A DNA stretch of 64,000 nucleotides, from NCBI RefSeq assembly GCF_000721105.1, contig NZ_JOEV01000015.1, forward strand, positions 1-64,000, written 5' to 3'. How positions within the stretch are numbered: the first letter of the stretch is position 1; each line of letters begins with the position of its first letter. The notes under the pieces were generated by a model, which was not told where the DNA came from, did no database searches, and saw only the letters and a program-made list of their open reading frames with translations. Source of the DNA: Streptomyces cellulosae (GTDB taxonomy: Bacteria; Actinomycetota; Actinomycetes; Streptomycetales; Streptomycetaceae). Positions 34,368-43,505 of the stretch are shown one piece after another. The position numbers were made by a program, and so were the translations under genes.

Positions 34368-35891
34368 ATGCCGCTCACCCCCTGCACCCCGGCTCCCCGA
34401 GCCCGTCTCAGAACCTTCGGACGTCTGAAGAGGCCAGGACGCCTGAGGACCCCAGGACGCCTGAAGCTGACCGCACTGCTCGCCTCCGCCGTCTCGGTCT
34501 GCCTCCTCGCCGCGAGCGCCCCCGCCACCCCGCTCGGTGTCGGCGACAGTCTCTTCCCGTACCTCGGCAACCCCGGCTACGACGTGGCGTCGTACCACCT
34601 CTCCTTCACCTACCCGGGCACCAACAGCGAGCCGCTGCAGGCGGTCACCACCATCGGCGCGTGGACGACCGCCCCACTGGACCGCGTCAACCTCGACTTC
34701 GCGCACGGCACGGTCGACTCGGTGGAGGTCGACGGCGAGCCCGCCGCCTTCACCGGCGTCGGCGAGGACCTGGTGGTCACCCCTGAGGACCCGCTGCCCG
34801 AAGGCAGCTGGACGCGGATCACCGTCCGGCACACCAGCGACCCGACGCCCGCCCGGAACCGCGACGGCGGCTGGGTGCGCACCGCGGACGGCCTCGCCAT
34901 GGCCAACCAGGCCGACGTGGCCCATCTGGTGTTCCCGTGCAACGACCACCCCTCCGACAAGGCCATGTTCACCATCCGCGTGACCGTGCCCGACGGCTAC
35001 ACTGCCGTCGCCAACGGTCTGCCCACCGGCGTGCAGCGGGCCGCGCGGATGACGACCTGGACGTACAGCACCCAGCACCCCATGGCCACGGAGCTCGCCC
35101 AGGTCTCCATCGGCCGCTCCAGCGTGCTGCACCGCACCGGCCCGCACGACCTGCCCGTCCGGGACGTCGTGCCCACCGAGGACAGCCGCGCGCTCGAACC
35201 GTGGCTCAAGAAGACCCCCGGCCAGATCGCCTGGATGGAGGGCAAGGTCGGGCGGTACCCCTTCGAGACGTACGGCCTGCTCATGGCCGACGCCGACACC
35301 GGTTTCGAGCTGGAGACGCAGACCCTCTCTCTGTTCGAGAGAGACCTGTTCACCGACTCCGCCCACCCCAGGTGGTACGTCGAGTCGATCATGGTGCACG
35401 AGCTGTCCCACCAGTGGTTCGGTGACAGCGTCACTCCCCGCACCTGGTCCGACCTGTGGCTGAACGAGGGGCACGCGATCTGGTACGAGGCCCTGTACGC
35501 CGAGGAGAAGGCGAAGCGCTCCATGGAGGCGCGGATGAAGGCGGCGTACAAAGCCTCCGACGGCTGGCGCGCGGCGGGAGGCCCACCGGCGGCTCCCAAG
35601 GCGCCGGACCCCGGCAACAAGATCAGCATCTTCCGGCCGAACGTCTACGAAGGTGCCGCGCTGGTCCTCTACGCCCTGCGCCAGGAAATCGGCCGCCCCG
35701 CCTTCGAGCAGCTGGAACGGGCCTGGGTGGACCGCCACCAGGACGCCACGGCGACGACCGAGGACTTCGTCGGCCTCGCCTCCGAGATCTCCGGCCGCGA
35801 CCTCGGCGGGTTCTTCGAGGCCTGGCTCTACGGCGAGAAGACCCCGCCGATGCCCGGTCACCCGGACTGGAGCAGGCGACGCCCGGCGTAA
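34368..35891 (+). CDS. Secreted M1 family metallopeptidase
   Basis: A 507-residue zinc aminopeptidase of the M1 (gluzincin) family. Zinc ligands are HELSH plus the Glu in LWLNEGHAIWYEALY, with the usual 18-residue gap. The conserved GFELETQTLSLF corresponds to the GAMEN-type exopeptidase region. An Arg-rich N-terminus and hydrophobic segment (LTALLASAVSVCLLAASAPAT) form a secretion signal. The N-region contains three 18-bp repeats giving GRLKRP/GRLRTP/GRLKLT. ATG 34368 has TAGCGG nearby and no good Shine-Dalgarno sequence. It probably digests extracellular peptides. Confidence 0.9.
   Translation: MPLTPCTPAPRARLRTFGRLKRPGRLRTPGRLKLTALLASAVSVCLLAASAPATPLGVGDSLFPYLGNPGYDVASYHLSFTYPGTNSEPLQAVTTIGAWTTAPLDRVNLDFAHGTVDSVEVDGEPAAFTGVGEDLVVTPEDPLPEGSWTRITVRHTSDPTPARNRDGGWVRTADGLAMANQADVAHLVFPCNDHPSDKAMFTIRVTVPDGYTAVANGLPTGVQRAARMTTWTYSTQHPMATELAQVSIGRSSVLHRTGPHDLPVRDVVPTEDSRALEPWLKKTPGQIAWMEGKVGRYPFETYGLLMADADTGFELETQTLSLFERDLFTDSAHPRWYVESIMVHELSHQWFGDSVTPRTWSDLWLNEGHAIWYEALYAEEKAKRSMEARMKAAYKASDGWRAAGGPPAAPKAPDPGNKISIFRPNVYEGAALVLYALRQEIGRPAFEQLERAWVDRHQDATATTEDFVGLASEISGRDLGGFFEAWLYGEKTPPMPGHPDWSRRRPA
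34419..34472 (+). repeat. 18-bp in-frame tandem repeat, three copies
   Basis: Three units, GGACG(T/C)CTGA(A/G)…, occupy 34419-34436, 34437-34454 and 34455-34472. They encode three GRL(K/R)-x-x hexapeptides that enlarge the positively charged region of the M1 peptidase signal peptide. Confidence 0.8.
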
Positions 35892-36067
35892 GGGTGTGCA
35901 ATAAGACAGTGACGAGCCGGTCCGTGCCGTGCGACCATCGTCAGGTCGGCGCGGGACACGGGAATCTCCCGGAGCACTCGTGCGTTGAAAGTGGTGAAGC
36001 GGCAGCTCAGAAGCTCGGCTTCCGCCCTGCCGCCGCCCATCGGAATCCCCATCGACGTAAGGACCCA

Positions 36068-37561
36068 ATGACCTCCTCTTCATCTTCTTCCCAGGACACG
36101 CAGCGCCTCGCGCCGTCTCACCCCGAAGGTCTTCGGGCCGATGCCCTGATGGAAGAGGACGTCGCCTGGAGCCACGACATCGACGGAGAGCGGGACGGCG
36201 ACCAGTTCGACCGCTCCGACCGCGCGGCCCTGCGCCGCGTCGCGGGCCTCTCCACCGAACTCGAGGACGTCACCGAGGTCGAGTACCGACAGCTCCGCCT
36301 GGAGCGGGTCGTGCTCGTCGGCGTCTGGACCTCGGGGACCGTGCAGGACGCGGAGAACTCCCTCGCGGAGCTCGCCGCCCTCGCGGAGACCGCGGGCGCG
36401 CTGGTGCTCGACGGCGTGATCCAGCGCCGCGACAAGCCCGACGCGGCCACCTACATCGGTTCCGGCAAGGCCGACGAACTGCGGGACGTCGTCCTCGAAT
36501 CGGGCGCGGACACCGTCATCTGCGACGGTGAGCTCAGCCCCGGCCAGCTCATCCACCTCGAAGACGTCGTCAAGGTCAAGGTCATCGACCGTACGGCCCT
36601 GATCCTCGACATCTTCGCCCAGCACGCCAAGTCCCGTGAGGGCAAGGCGCAGGTCGCGCTCGCCCAGATGCAGTACATGCTGCCGAGGCTGCGAGGCTGG
36701 GGTCAGTCGCTGTCCCGTCAGATGGGCGGCGGCAAGGGCGGCGGCCTCGCCACCCGTGGTCCCGGTGAGACCAAGATCGAAACGGACCGGCGTCGGATCC
36801 GCGAGAAGATGGCGAAGATGCGCCGGGAGATCGCGGACATGAAGACCGGCCGCGAGATCAAGCGCCAGGAGCGCAAGCGCCACAAGGTGCCCTCGGTCGC
36901 CATCGCGGGCTACACCAACGCCGGCAAGTCCTCGCTGCTCAACCGCCTCACGGGCGCGGGCGTGCTGGTCGAGAACGCCCTGTTCGCGACCCTCGACCCG
37001 ACCGTGCGCCGGGCCGAGACCCCGAGCGGCCGCCTCTACACGCTGGCGGACACGGTCGGCTTTGTCCGGCACCTGCCGCACCACCTGGTCGAGGCGTTCC
37101 GCTCCACCATGGAGGAGGTCGGCGAGTCCGACCTGATCCTGCACGTGGTGGACGGCTCGCACCCGAACCCCGAGGAGCAGCTGGCCGCCGTACGCGAGGT
37201 GATCAGGGACGTCGGCGCCACCGGCGTACCCGAGATCGTCGTGATCAACAAGGCGGACGCGGCCGACCCGCTGACACTCCAGCGGCTGATGCGGATCGAG
37301 AAGCGTTCGATCGCCGTCTCGGCCCGTACCGGCCGGGGCATCACCGAGCTGCTCGCGCTGATCGACAACGAGCTGCCGCGGCCCTCGGTCGAGATCGAGG
37401 CGCTCGTGCCGTACACCCACGGCAAGCTGGTCGCCCGGGCCCACGACGAGGGCGAGGTGATCTCCGCGGAACACACCCCGGAGGGCACCCTGCTCAAGGC
37501 GCGCGTGCACGAGGAACTGGCGGCGGATCTGGCGCAGTACGTCCCCGCACCGCTCGCCTGA
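36068..37561 (+). CDS. hflX: GTPase HflX
   Basis: A 497-residue ribosome-associated GTPase that splits stalled or hibernating 70S ribosomes under stress. An acidic N-terminal extension of about 70 residues precedes the HflX domain (YIGSGKADEL, DRTALILDIFAQHAKSREGK). A Gly-rich linker (GGGKGGGLATRGPGETKIE) follows, then a Gln/Lys/Arg-rich coiled coil and the G domain: G1 GYTNAGKSSLL, G3 DTVGFV, G4 NKAD. ATG 36068 has AAGGA four bases upstream. The open frame extends upstream through the M1 gene as a shadow. A 17-bp hairpin follows the gene. Confidence 0.95.
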   Translation: MTSSSSSSQDTQRLAPSHPEGLRADALMEEDVAWSHDIDGERDGDQFDRSDRAALRRVAGLSTELEDVTEVEYRQLRLERVVLVGVWTSGTVQDAENSLAELAALAETAGALVLDGVIQRRDKPDAATYIGSGKADELRDVVLESGADTVICDGELSPGQLIHLEDVVKVKVIDRTALILDIFAQHAKSREGKAQVALAQMQYMLPRLRGWGQSLSRQMGGGKGGGLATRGPGETKIETDRRRIREKMAKMRREIADMKTGREIKRQERKRHKVPSVAIAGYTNAGKSSLLNRLTGAGVLVENALFATLDPTVRRAETPSGRLYTLADTVGFVRHLPHHLVEAFRSTMEEVGESDLILHVVDGSHPNPEEQLAAVREVIRDVGATGVPEIVVINKADAADPLTLQRLMRIEKRSIAVSARTGRGITELLALIDNELPRPSVEIEALVPYTHGKLVARAHDEGEVISAEHTPEGTLLKARVHEELAADLAQYVPAPLA

Positions 37562-37640
37562 GCCATCGCGGAAACGTCGCGTCGCCGTTCTGACGTCCGA
37601 CCGTCGTGGAAACGGCGCTCAAGCCGGCGTGGCACAGCCC

Positions 37641-37679
37641 GAAGGCCCGCCCCCTGCCGACCGCAGGGGGCGGGCCTTC
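37641..37679. terminator. Strong bidirectional terminator between hflX and protease gene
   Basis: The arms at 37641-37657 and 37663-37679 are 17-bp perfect complements (GAAGGCCCGCCCCCTGC and its reverse complement) with a 5-base loop CGACC. It lies between two convergent genes and can terminate both. Confidence 0.9.
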
Positions 37680-37724
37680 AGCATGTCGCGACCAACGGGC
37701 GCCGAGGTTTCCCCGACCCCACGG

Positions 37725-38948
37725 TCACCGACGCGCGAACTTCTTGCTGACGGAGTCGTACACGCCCTGAGCCACCCCACCCAGCCGAGGACCGGCCAGC
37801 CAGCCGGCGGTCGCCGGGCCGATCGAGGTGTTGGACACCAGCGCCGGCTTGCCGTCCGAGCCCGTGGCGACCCAACCACCGCCGGACGAACCGCCCGTCA
37901 TGGTGCATCCGATCCGGTACATCGTCGGATCCGCCTTGTTGATCGACAGCCGTCCCGGCTTGTCCTGGCACTGGTACAGCTCCTGTCCGTCGAACGGCGG
38001 CGCGGCCGGGTAACCGGTCGCCGTGATGCTGTCGACGCCGGTCACCGCCGGAGCCTTGAAGTTCACCGGAAGCGCAGAACCGACGGTCTCCTCCAGCGAC
38101 TTGCCGTTGCCGCCGTCCTCGGGGGTCACATGAATGACCGCGAAGTCGTACGAGGCGCCGTCGCCGCCCGTCTCTCCGCCCTGCTCGATCCACTGGTCGG
38201 AGGTCTGCGCCCAGTCGCCCCACCAGACACCGTAGGGAGCGACCTCCTCCCTGGTGGCGTTCTGCAGTTCCTCGGCCGGCTTGCCCTCGTCGTTGTACGA
38301 CGGCGCGAACGCGATGTTGCGGTACCAGCCGCCCTTCTTGCCGGCGTGCACACAGTGACCCGCCGTCCACACCAGGTTGGACTTGCCGGGGTGGGCCGGG
38401 TCCTTCACGACCGTCGCGGAGCAGACCATCGTGCCCTCGGGGGAGTCGAAGAACACCTTGCCCGCCTCGGGGACCTTGGCGTGGTACGTAGGCGACACGG
38501 CCTTGGCGTCCACCGGCTCGGGCGCCGGGTCGGTCACGCCCTGGTCACCGGTGAGGTCGCCTGCGTCCACGGCCTTGTCCGGGTCGTCGGCGTCCCGCAT
38601 CCGGTCCGGATTCCACAGACCCTTGATGATCGGGTTGATGTACTCGTCGGCCTCGCGCAGCCAGTCGTCCCTGTCCCAGTTCTTCCAGGCGCCGTTCTTC
38701 CACTTGTCGATGTCGATCCCGTGCTCTTTGAGCTTGTCCTTGATGTCGTCCGGGATCGTGATCTTGCCGTCGCCCTCGGACGCGGCGGAGGCGCTGGCCT
38801 CGCCGCCTGCCTCGGCACCGCCCGAGTCGCAGGCCGTGGCGGTGAGCGCGAGCGCCGACGCGAGCGCGACGGCGGCCAGCACGGGGGAAGTGGTGCGGCG
38901 CGCGTTCCTCCCCCGACGAGCGGTGGACGACGGCCGTATCGATCGCAT
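37725..38948 (-). CDS. Trypsin-like serine protease, lipoprotein
   Basis: A 407-residue secreted protease of the chymotrypsin fold. The signal ends with lipobox ALTATAC, so it is probably a lipid-anchored cell-surface enzyme. The catalytic triad is visible as His in WTAGHCVH, Asp in SYDFAVIHV and Ser in GGSSGGGWVA. A charged, helical pro-region of about 120 residues (KITIPDDIKDKLKEHGIDID) separates signal and protease domain. Cys pairs suggest disulfides. ATG 38948 is preceded by GGGGGAG. Its target is unknown. Confidence 0.9.
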   Translation of the reverse strand: MRSIRPSSTARRGRNARRTTSPVLAAVALASALALTATACDSGGAEAGGEASASAASEGDGKITIPDDIKDKLKEHGIDIDKWKNGAWKNWDRDDWLREADEYINPIIKGLWNPDRMRDADDPDKAVDAGDLTGDQGVTDPAPEPVDAKAVSPTYHAKVPEAGKVFFDSPEGTMVCSATVVKDPAHPGKSNLVWTAGHCVHAGKKGGWYRNIAFAPSYNDEGKPAEELQNATREEVAPYGVWWGDWAQTSDQWIEQGGETGGDGASYDFAVIHVTPEDGGNGKSLEETVGSALPVNFKAPAVTGVDSITATGYPAAPPFDGQELYQCQDKPGRLSINKADPTMYRIGCTMTGGSSGGGWVATGSDGKPALVSNTSIGPATAGWLAGPRLGGVAQGVYDSVSKKFARR

Positions 38949-39401
38949 CTCTGACTCCCCCTGCGTGGACGAACATGGTGCTCCGGTGGTGATCCCGAGC
39001 CGAACTCGGCCGAAACCCAGCCGATCTCACACCGATCTCACGCCGAGTTCCTACCGGTCTCACCGACTTCGGGAACGGCCTCACACGATATGCGCTCGCT
39101 GGGGGTGACTTCCCACGGGACGGCAACGGTTTCGCTACGGGCTGCATGATCGGGCAACTCGTCCAGTGTGCTGCCGATTTGACGTCCTCCGCGTCCGGAC
39201 CTGTCGATGACTGTCGGACCGTCGGTCGGCTGAGGTTCCGCGTCGGTGACATCGCCCCGGCGTCGGCGCGGCTGCCGCCTCCCTGCGCCCTCGCCTCCCG
39301 GTTCGCATGCCATGCGCCCGGTCCGACGTGGTCCCCCTCGGCCCCTCCTCGTGATCGACGATGTCCGGGGCGACGGGACTCCAGGACGTTCGCCCTGGCC
39401 G
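38949..39401. other. Gene-free region upstream of protease gene
   Basis: No gene is supported. A short stretch at 39003-39060 repeats GCCGATCTCAC/ACCGATCTCAC/ACCGGTCTCAC-like units (about 18-20 bp apart), within the likely promoter of the protease gene. The remainder has the long GC-rich shadow frames common in this genome. Confidence 0.45.
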
Positions 39402-40453
39402 TCACCGCTGATGGGGCGTTACCAGGCCACTTTCGTAAGCGATGACGACGAGTTGGGCGCGGTCGCGGGCGTGGAGTTTCGTCATGGCTCGTTGGATGTG
39501 GCTGCGTATGGTCAGGGGGCTCAGGACCAGTTCGTCGGCGATCTCCGCGTTGGACTTGCCGTGTGCGGCCAGCGCCATGACTTCGCGTTCGCGTTCGGTG
39601 AGGGCGCCCAGGAGTTCGGGGAGGGCGAGGAAGTCGTCGGGACTGTGGAGCGGAAGGGAACAGGCGACTTCGAAGCCGCCCTGCGGGCGCCGGCCGGCAC
39701 TGAAGGTGCCGCCTCTGGACAGGGCGCTCACGCATGCCGACCCGACCGAATCCGCGTCCGGAGCCGGGGGCGGCCATCGGCGGTCGGGAGCGATTTCGTT
39801 GGTGATGGTCAGGGTCAGGTAGTGGGGGGTGCAGGCGATACGGACCTGTGCCGTGCGGGTGGCGACATGCTTGGTGATGTTGGTGAGAGCTTCCTGGACG
39901 ACCCGGTAGGCAGTCAGGTCGAGGCCAGGCGTGAGCGACGGACACCTCAAGTGCGGCCGCCGAGCAGGCGTCGACCAGGACGGGCAGCTGCTGCAGTCCT
40001 GGTGCGGGGGTCACGTCGTCCTCGGTGTCGGTGTCCTCGCGCAGGAGTCCCACGGTGGCCTTGAGTTCGCGCAGTGCCGCGGCCGTGGTCTCCGGCAGCT
40101 TGCCGAGGATCTCGAACGCCTGGTCGGGGTCGGTACGGGAGAGGTGGGCCGCGGTGCCGGCCTGGGCGTTGGCCAGGGTCGGATGGTGGGCAACCACGTC
40201 ATGAAGTTCCCGTGCGATGCGCATCCGTTCCTGGATCACGCGGTGACGCGCTTCTTCCTCGCGCTGACGGTCGGCGTGGTCCGCACGGGCCGCGGCGTAC
40301 TCGCGGCGTACCCGGATGTAGCTGCCGAATGCCGCGGACAGCAGAACCCATCCCGCCGGGTTGACGATGGACAGGATCAGGGAGTCGCGAACGAGGTGAG
40401 GGGTCGCACCGCCGTGGTGCAGCTGCCGCGACCTGGGGGTGTGTGACGCACGT
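39402..40453 (-). pseudogene. Decayed two-component system: kinase fused to response-regulator HTH
   Basis: Reading the minus strand from 40453, a histidine kinase lacking its start and first helices gives NPAGWVLLSAAFGSYIRVRR and the H-box ARELHDVVAHHPTLANAQAG. It loses frame after LEVSV near 39960. It resumes as GLDLTAYRVVQEALTNITKH, shifts twice more near GRGFGRVGMRER, and ends at CSLPL (39645). Directly fused there is only the LuxR HTH of a response regulator (LTEREREVMALAAHGKSNAE, 39402-39644); the receiver domain is missing. Several frameshifts plus one deletion mark this as a dead NarL-type system. Confidence 0.8.
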
Positions 40454-40559
40454 CAGGTACGGGCCGGCTCCTGCGACGGTGCGGGCTCGCTGTTTCGCCG
40501 GTCCGGCGCCCTGCGTGAATGCGCGGTGAGCGCGGCGCCCTCGACGTCCACGCGTGGCA

Positions 40560-40652
40560 ACCGACGGCGCCGACGATCACCGCCCACAGCAACGTGACGA
40601 GCCAGCGACGCCGGAAAGCGGTCCGGCCCAACCGATGGAGCAAGGTAGCCAC
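40560..40652 (-). pseudogene. N-terminal fragment of an MMPL-family transporter
   Basis: The 31 codons from ATG 40652, MATLLHRLGRTAFRRRWLVT and on to LLWAVIVGAVG, match the typical start and first helix of Streptomyces MMPL (RND-type) lipid exporters. After that the sequence no longer resembles the family and runs into the kinase remnant. MMPL genes often neighbour NarL-type two-component systems, so both fragments probably come from one lost locus. Confidence 0.6.
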
Positions 40653-41091
40653 GAGAATGGGTCTCCAGGTCTGGTCTTGGGTGGACGGCCAGCCTGATGT
40701 GAAGGAGGTGCCGAGTCATCGTGCCCCTGCTCGCACTGTCACTTGGTGACGCTGCATGAGGTGACATGCTGATGTCCTCGTCAGGTATGAGGTTTCGTGA
40801 GGTCCTCTTGTGCGCACGCAAACCCCGCAGCGGCAGTCCTGCGGCAGGACGTACCCATACGCCCGCCCGGCCGCAGGGTCCGTCACGGCAAGGATCTTGA
40901 GGTAACCCGTAACCCGGTGGCGGGCTCGGGGTTGGTAGCGGTGGGGACTTGCTGCCGGTGGTGGTCGGTCGGGTCTCCTGTGCCCGATTCCCCGGCGTTT
41001 TCGAGTGAAGACTCCCGGGGTTTCGTATGTCGGGGTGGGCGAGGACGCGAGGAACCGCACGCCCCTGGACAGCGGGAGGACGGGGAGAACC
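40653..41091. other. Upstream region of the NIS siderophore locus
   Basis: No gene is supported. GC-rich hairpin-prone DNA lies near 40810-40850. I searched by eye for a DmdR1/IdeR-type iron box (TTAGGTTAGGCTAACCTAA-like) and found none convincing; the nearest is GAGGTAACCCGTAACC near 40900. The aminotransferase ribosome binding region GGGGAG lies at the right end. Confidence 0.45.
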
Positions 41092-42687
41092 GTGGCCGTG
41101 ACCGAGACAGCGCCCGAGGAGACCACCGCGGACAGCATCGACGTGGCCGCCGCTTCCGCGCTCGGCGGTGGTGGTGGGGTGAGGCGCTCCGGTGCGGCTG
41201 CCGGGGCACTCGCGGGTAGTACGGCAGGGGAACGTCTCGCGTACGAGGGGGCCCTGAAGCGCCAGGCGGCGCGCGAGTCGGCGGCGCGCACCTACGCGCG
41301 CGCCCTGCCGATCGTCCCGGTGCGGGCGCGCGGGCTGACCATCGAGGGCGCGGACGGCCGCCGTTACCTGGATTGCTTGTCGGGCGCGGGAACGCTTGCT
41401 CTCGGGCACAACCATCCCGTTGTCCTGGAGGCGATCCGCAAGGTCCTCGATTCCGGGGCCCCGCTGCACGCACTCGATCTGGCGACCCCCGTCACGGACG
41501 CGTTCACCACCGAGTTGTTCCGCACCCTGCCACCCGGACTCGCCGACCGCGCGCGTGTGCAGTTCTGCGGACCGGCCGGAACGGACGCGGTGGAAGCCGC
41601 CGTCAAGCTTGTCCGTACCGCCACCGGCCGCAACGGCATGCTCGCCTTCACCGGTGCCTACCGCGCAACGACCGCCGGGGCCTTCGAAGCGTCCGACGAC
41701 GCCTTCGACATGCGGGTCGCACGCCTCCCCTTTCCGCAGGACTACCGCTGCCCCTTCGGTGTCGGCGGCACCCGTGGCGCCGAACTCGCCGCCCGCTGGA
41801 CCGAGTCCGTCCTCGACGACCCCGAGTCGGGCGTCCCGCTGCCGGCGGGCATGATCCTCGAACCCGTGCAGGGCGAGGGCGGGGTGATCCCCGCACCGGA
41901 CGAGTGGATGCGGCGCATGCGGCAGATCACCGCCGCCCGCTCCATTCCCCTCGTCGCCGACGAGGTCCAGACCGGCGTCGGCCGCACGGGAGCCTTCTGG
42001 GCGGTGGAACACAGCGGCGTCACTCCCGACGTGATGGTCCTCTCCAAGGCCATCGGTGGCAGTCTGCCCCTGGCCGTAGTGGTTTACCGCGACGACCTCG
42101 ACGTGTGGGAGCCCGGCGCCCACGCAGGCACCTTCCGCGGTAACCAACTCGCCATGGCCGCGGGAACGGCAACCTTGGCCTACGTCCGCGAAAACCACCT
42201 CGCTGAGCGCGCGGCCACCCTGGGCTCCCGCCTGCTGACCCAACTCAGCGAACTGGCCCGGCAGTTCTCGGTGATCGGGGAGGTGCGAGGGCGGGGGCTG
42301 ATGATCGGGGTGGAGATGGTGGGAGGGGGAGAAGGGGAGACGGGCTCCGAGCGCGGCGGGGATTTCCAGGGCGCTGGTGAGCTGGGTGGCGTTGGCGGCC
42401 CCTGGGCCGGCCTTGAGGGGGCTGGCGATGCGGTGCGGGACAAGGCGCCGGAGCATGCCCGCGCTCCTCGTCCCGCCGCCCCCGAACTCGCGGCCGCCGT
42501 CCAACAGGAATGTCTGCGCCGCGGCTTGATCGTCGGCCTCGGGGGACGTCACGCCAGCGTCGTACGACTGCTTCCTCCGTTGACGATCAGTGACGAGCAG
42601 GCGGCAGCCGTACTGGACCGCCTGACCGACGCGGTGGAGACGGTGGCCCGCCGTCACGCCCGCGGCGAAAAGCAGCACCCAAGGTGA
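41092..42687 (+). CDS. Class III aminotransferase (diaminobutyrate aminotransferase-like) of NIS locus
   Basis: A 531-residue PLP enzyme of aminotransferase class III, most like 2,4-diaminobutyrate/2-oxoglutarate transaminases (RhbA, EctB). Motifs include YLDCLSGAGTLALGHNHPVV, FCGPAGTDAVEAAVKL, the Asp in VADEVQTGVGRTG and PLP-Lys in VLSKAIGG (near residue 318). An unusual Gly/Glu-rich insertion (about residues 408-465) interrupts the C-terminal domain. GTG 41092 is preceded by GGGGAG; a frame to 41005 lacks support. It probably supplies a diamine or diamino acid for siderophore assembly. Confidence 0.88.
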   Translation: MAVTETAPEETTADSIDVAAASALGGGGGVRRSGAAAGALAGSTAGERLAYEGALKRQAARESAARTYARALPIVPVRARGLTIEGADGRRYLDCLSGAGTLALGHNHPVVLEAIRKVLDSGAPLHALDLATPVTDAFTTELFRTLPPGLADRARVQFCGPAGTDAVEAAVKLVRTATGRNGMLAFTGAYRATTAGAFEASDDAFDMRVARLPFPQDYRCPFGVGGTRGAELAARWTESVLDDPESGVPLPAGMILEPVQGEGGVIPAPDEWMRRMRQITAARSIPLVADEVQTGVGRTGAFWAVEHSGVTPDVMVLSKAIGGSLPLAVVVYRDDLDVWEPGAHAGTFRGNQLAMAAGTATLAYVRENHLAERAATLGSRLLTQLSELARQFSVIGEVRGRGLMIGVEMVGGGEGETGSERGGDFQGAGELGGVGGPWAGLEGAGDAVRDKAPEHARAPRPAAPELAAAVQQECLRRGLIVGLGGRHASVVRLLPPLTISDEQAAAVLDRLTDAVETVARRHARGEKQHPR

Positions 42688-43505
42688 GCGGGGCGGAGCG
42701 AAGGATGTCCTCCTTCGTGTCCAAGGGAGTTCGTGCGTCCGGGTGGGTTTGTGCGACCGGGTGGGTTTGTGCGACCGGGTTGGCTCGTGTGTCCGGGTGG
42801 GCTTGTACGTCCGCGTGGGGTGGGGTGTCCGTGTCGGTACGGAGTTACGCGTATGCGCGGGTGGGTGTGTCGCGGTGGGCGGGTGCGTATGCGCAGGCCC
42901 GTGTGTCGCTGTCGGCTTGTGCGTACTGGCAGATCCGTGCCACGGCTTCGCCCTGCGGGCGGGCGGGGGCTGATGTGCCCCAGCGCGATGACAGGGCCTG
43001 CGGTCGGAACCCCGCGGCTGGGCCGTGGTGCAACCATCGAGTCGCTCAGGGGGAGACCTCGGGGTCACCGGCGCCGTCCGTACGAGCGCGCTCCTTGCGC
43101 GACATGCCGAGCTGTGCGTCCGTGCGGCTCGGCGCACCCGTGCCGGGTCGTGCGTCCTCGAGCGTCGGTCCGCCTGCATGGGCCCACGAGCCTGCCCGGG
43201 CGTCCACGCGAACGCGTCTCCCCACGCCGGATCATGAGCCGACGCCGCGTGCTGCGTTCGCGCCGGATGGTGCGTCCGTGTGGGCCCGTGCGGGCGCACT
43301 GGCTCGGTGGCACCTACCCGGACGTCCGTACCCGGGTGCTCGGCATCCTTCGCTGACTGTGTGGCCCCGAACATCGCTCACCTTCCATCGAACTCCTCGC
43401 CCGCCGTTTCCCTCTGCAACGCCCCGGCCCGCGCCCGCTCTTGCTCCACCATGACGCCGCATCGCCCCGGCCGCACGAGCCAGCACCATCCTGAGGATCA
43501 CGCCT
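42688..43505. other. 818-bp repeat-rich spacer within NIS locus
   Basis: The region starts with a five-copy 18-bp array and continues to about 43340 with scattered degenerate GTGCGTCCG-type units. Open frames run through it on both strands (e.g. VRPGGF or RTHEPT repeats), but none has a ribosome binding site or non-repeat domain, so I call it noncoding. AGGA at about 43494 serves the TTG start of the next gene. Confidence 0.65.
42733..42822. repeat. 18-bp minisatellite, five copies
   Basis: Contiguous units with consensus GTGCG(T/A)CCGGGTGGGTTT lie at 42733-42750, 42751-42768, 42769-42786, 42787-42804 and 42805-42822. The first three copies differ by only a few bases, which suggests recent duplication; later copies are more diverged. 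There are no spacers, so it is not a CRISPR array. Confidence 0.9.

Noticed and set aside
40653..41091. DmdR1/IdeR iron box before the NIS locus
   Set aside because: No 19-bp palindrome close to TTAGGTTAGGCTAACCTAA was seen; GAGGTAACCCGTAACC near 40900 is too weak.
42733..42822. CRISPR array
   Set aside because: Units are contiguous with no unique spacers, and there are no cas genes in the window.
40453..43374. 973-codon minus-strand frame across the NIS locus
   Set aside because: It is antisense to the aminotransferase and runs through the minisatellite, giving RTHEPT-type peptides; no domain or start signal.
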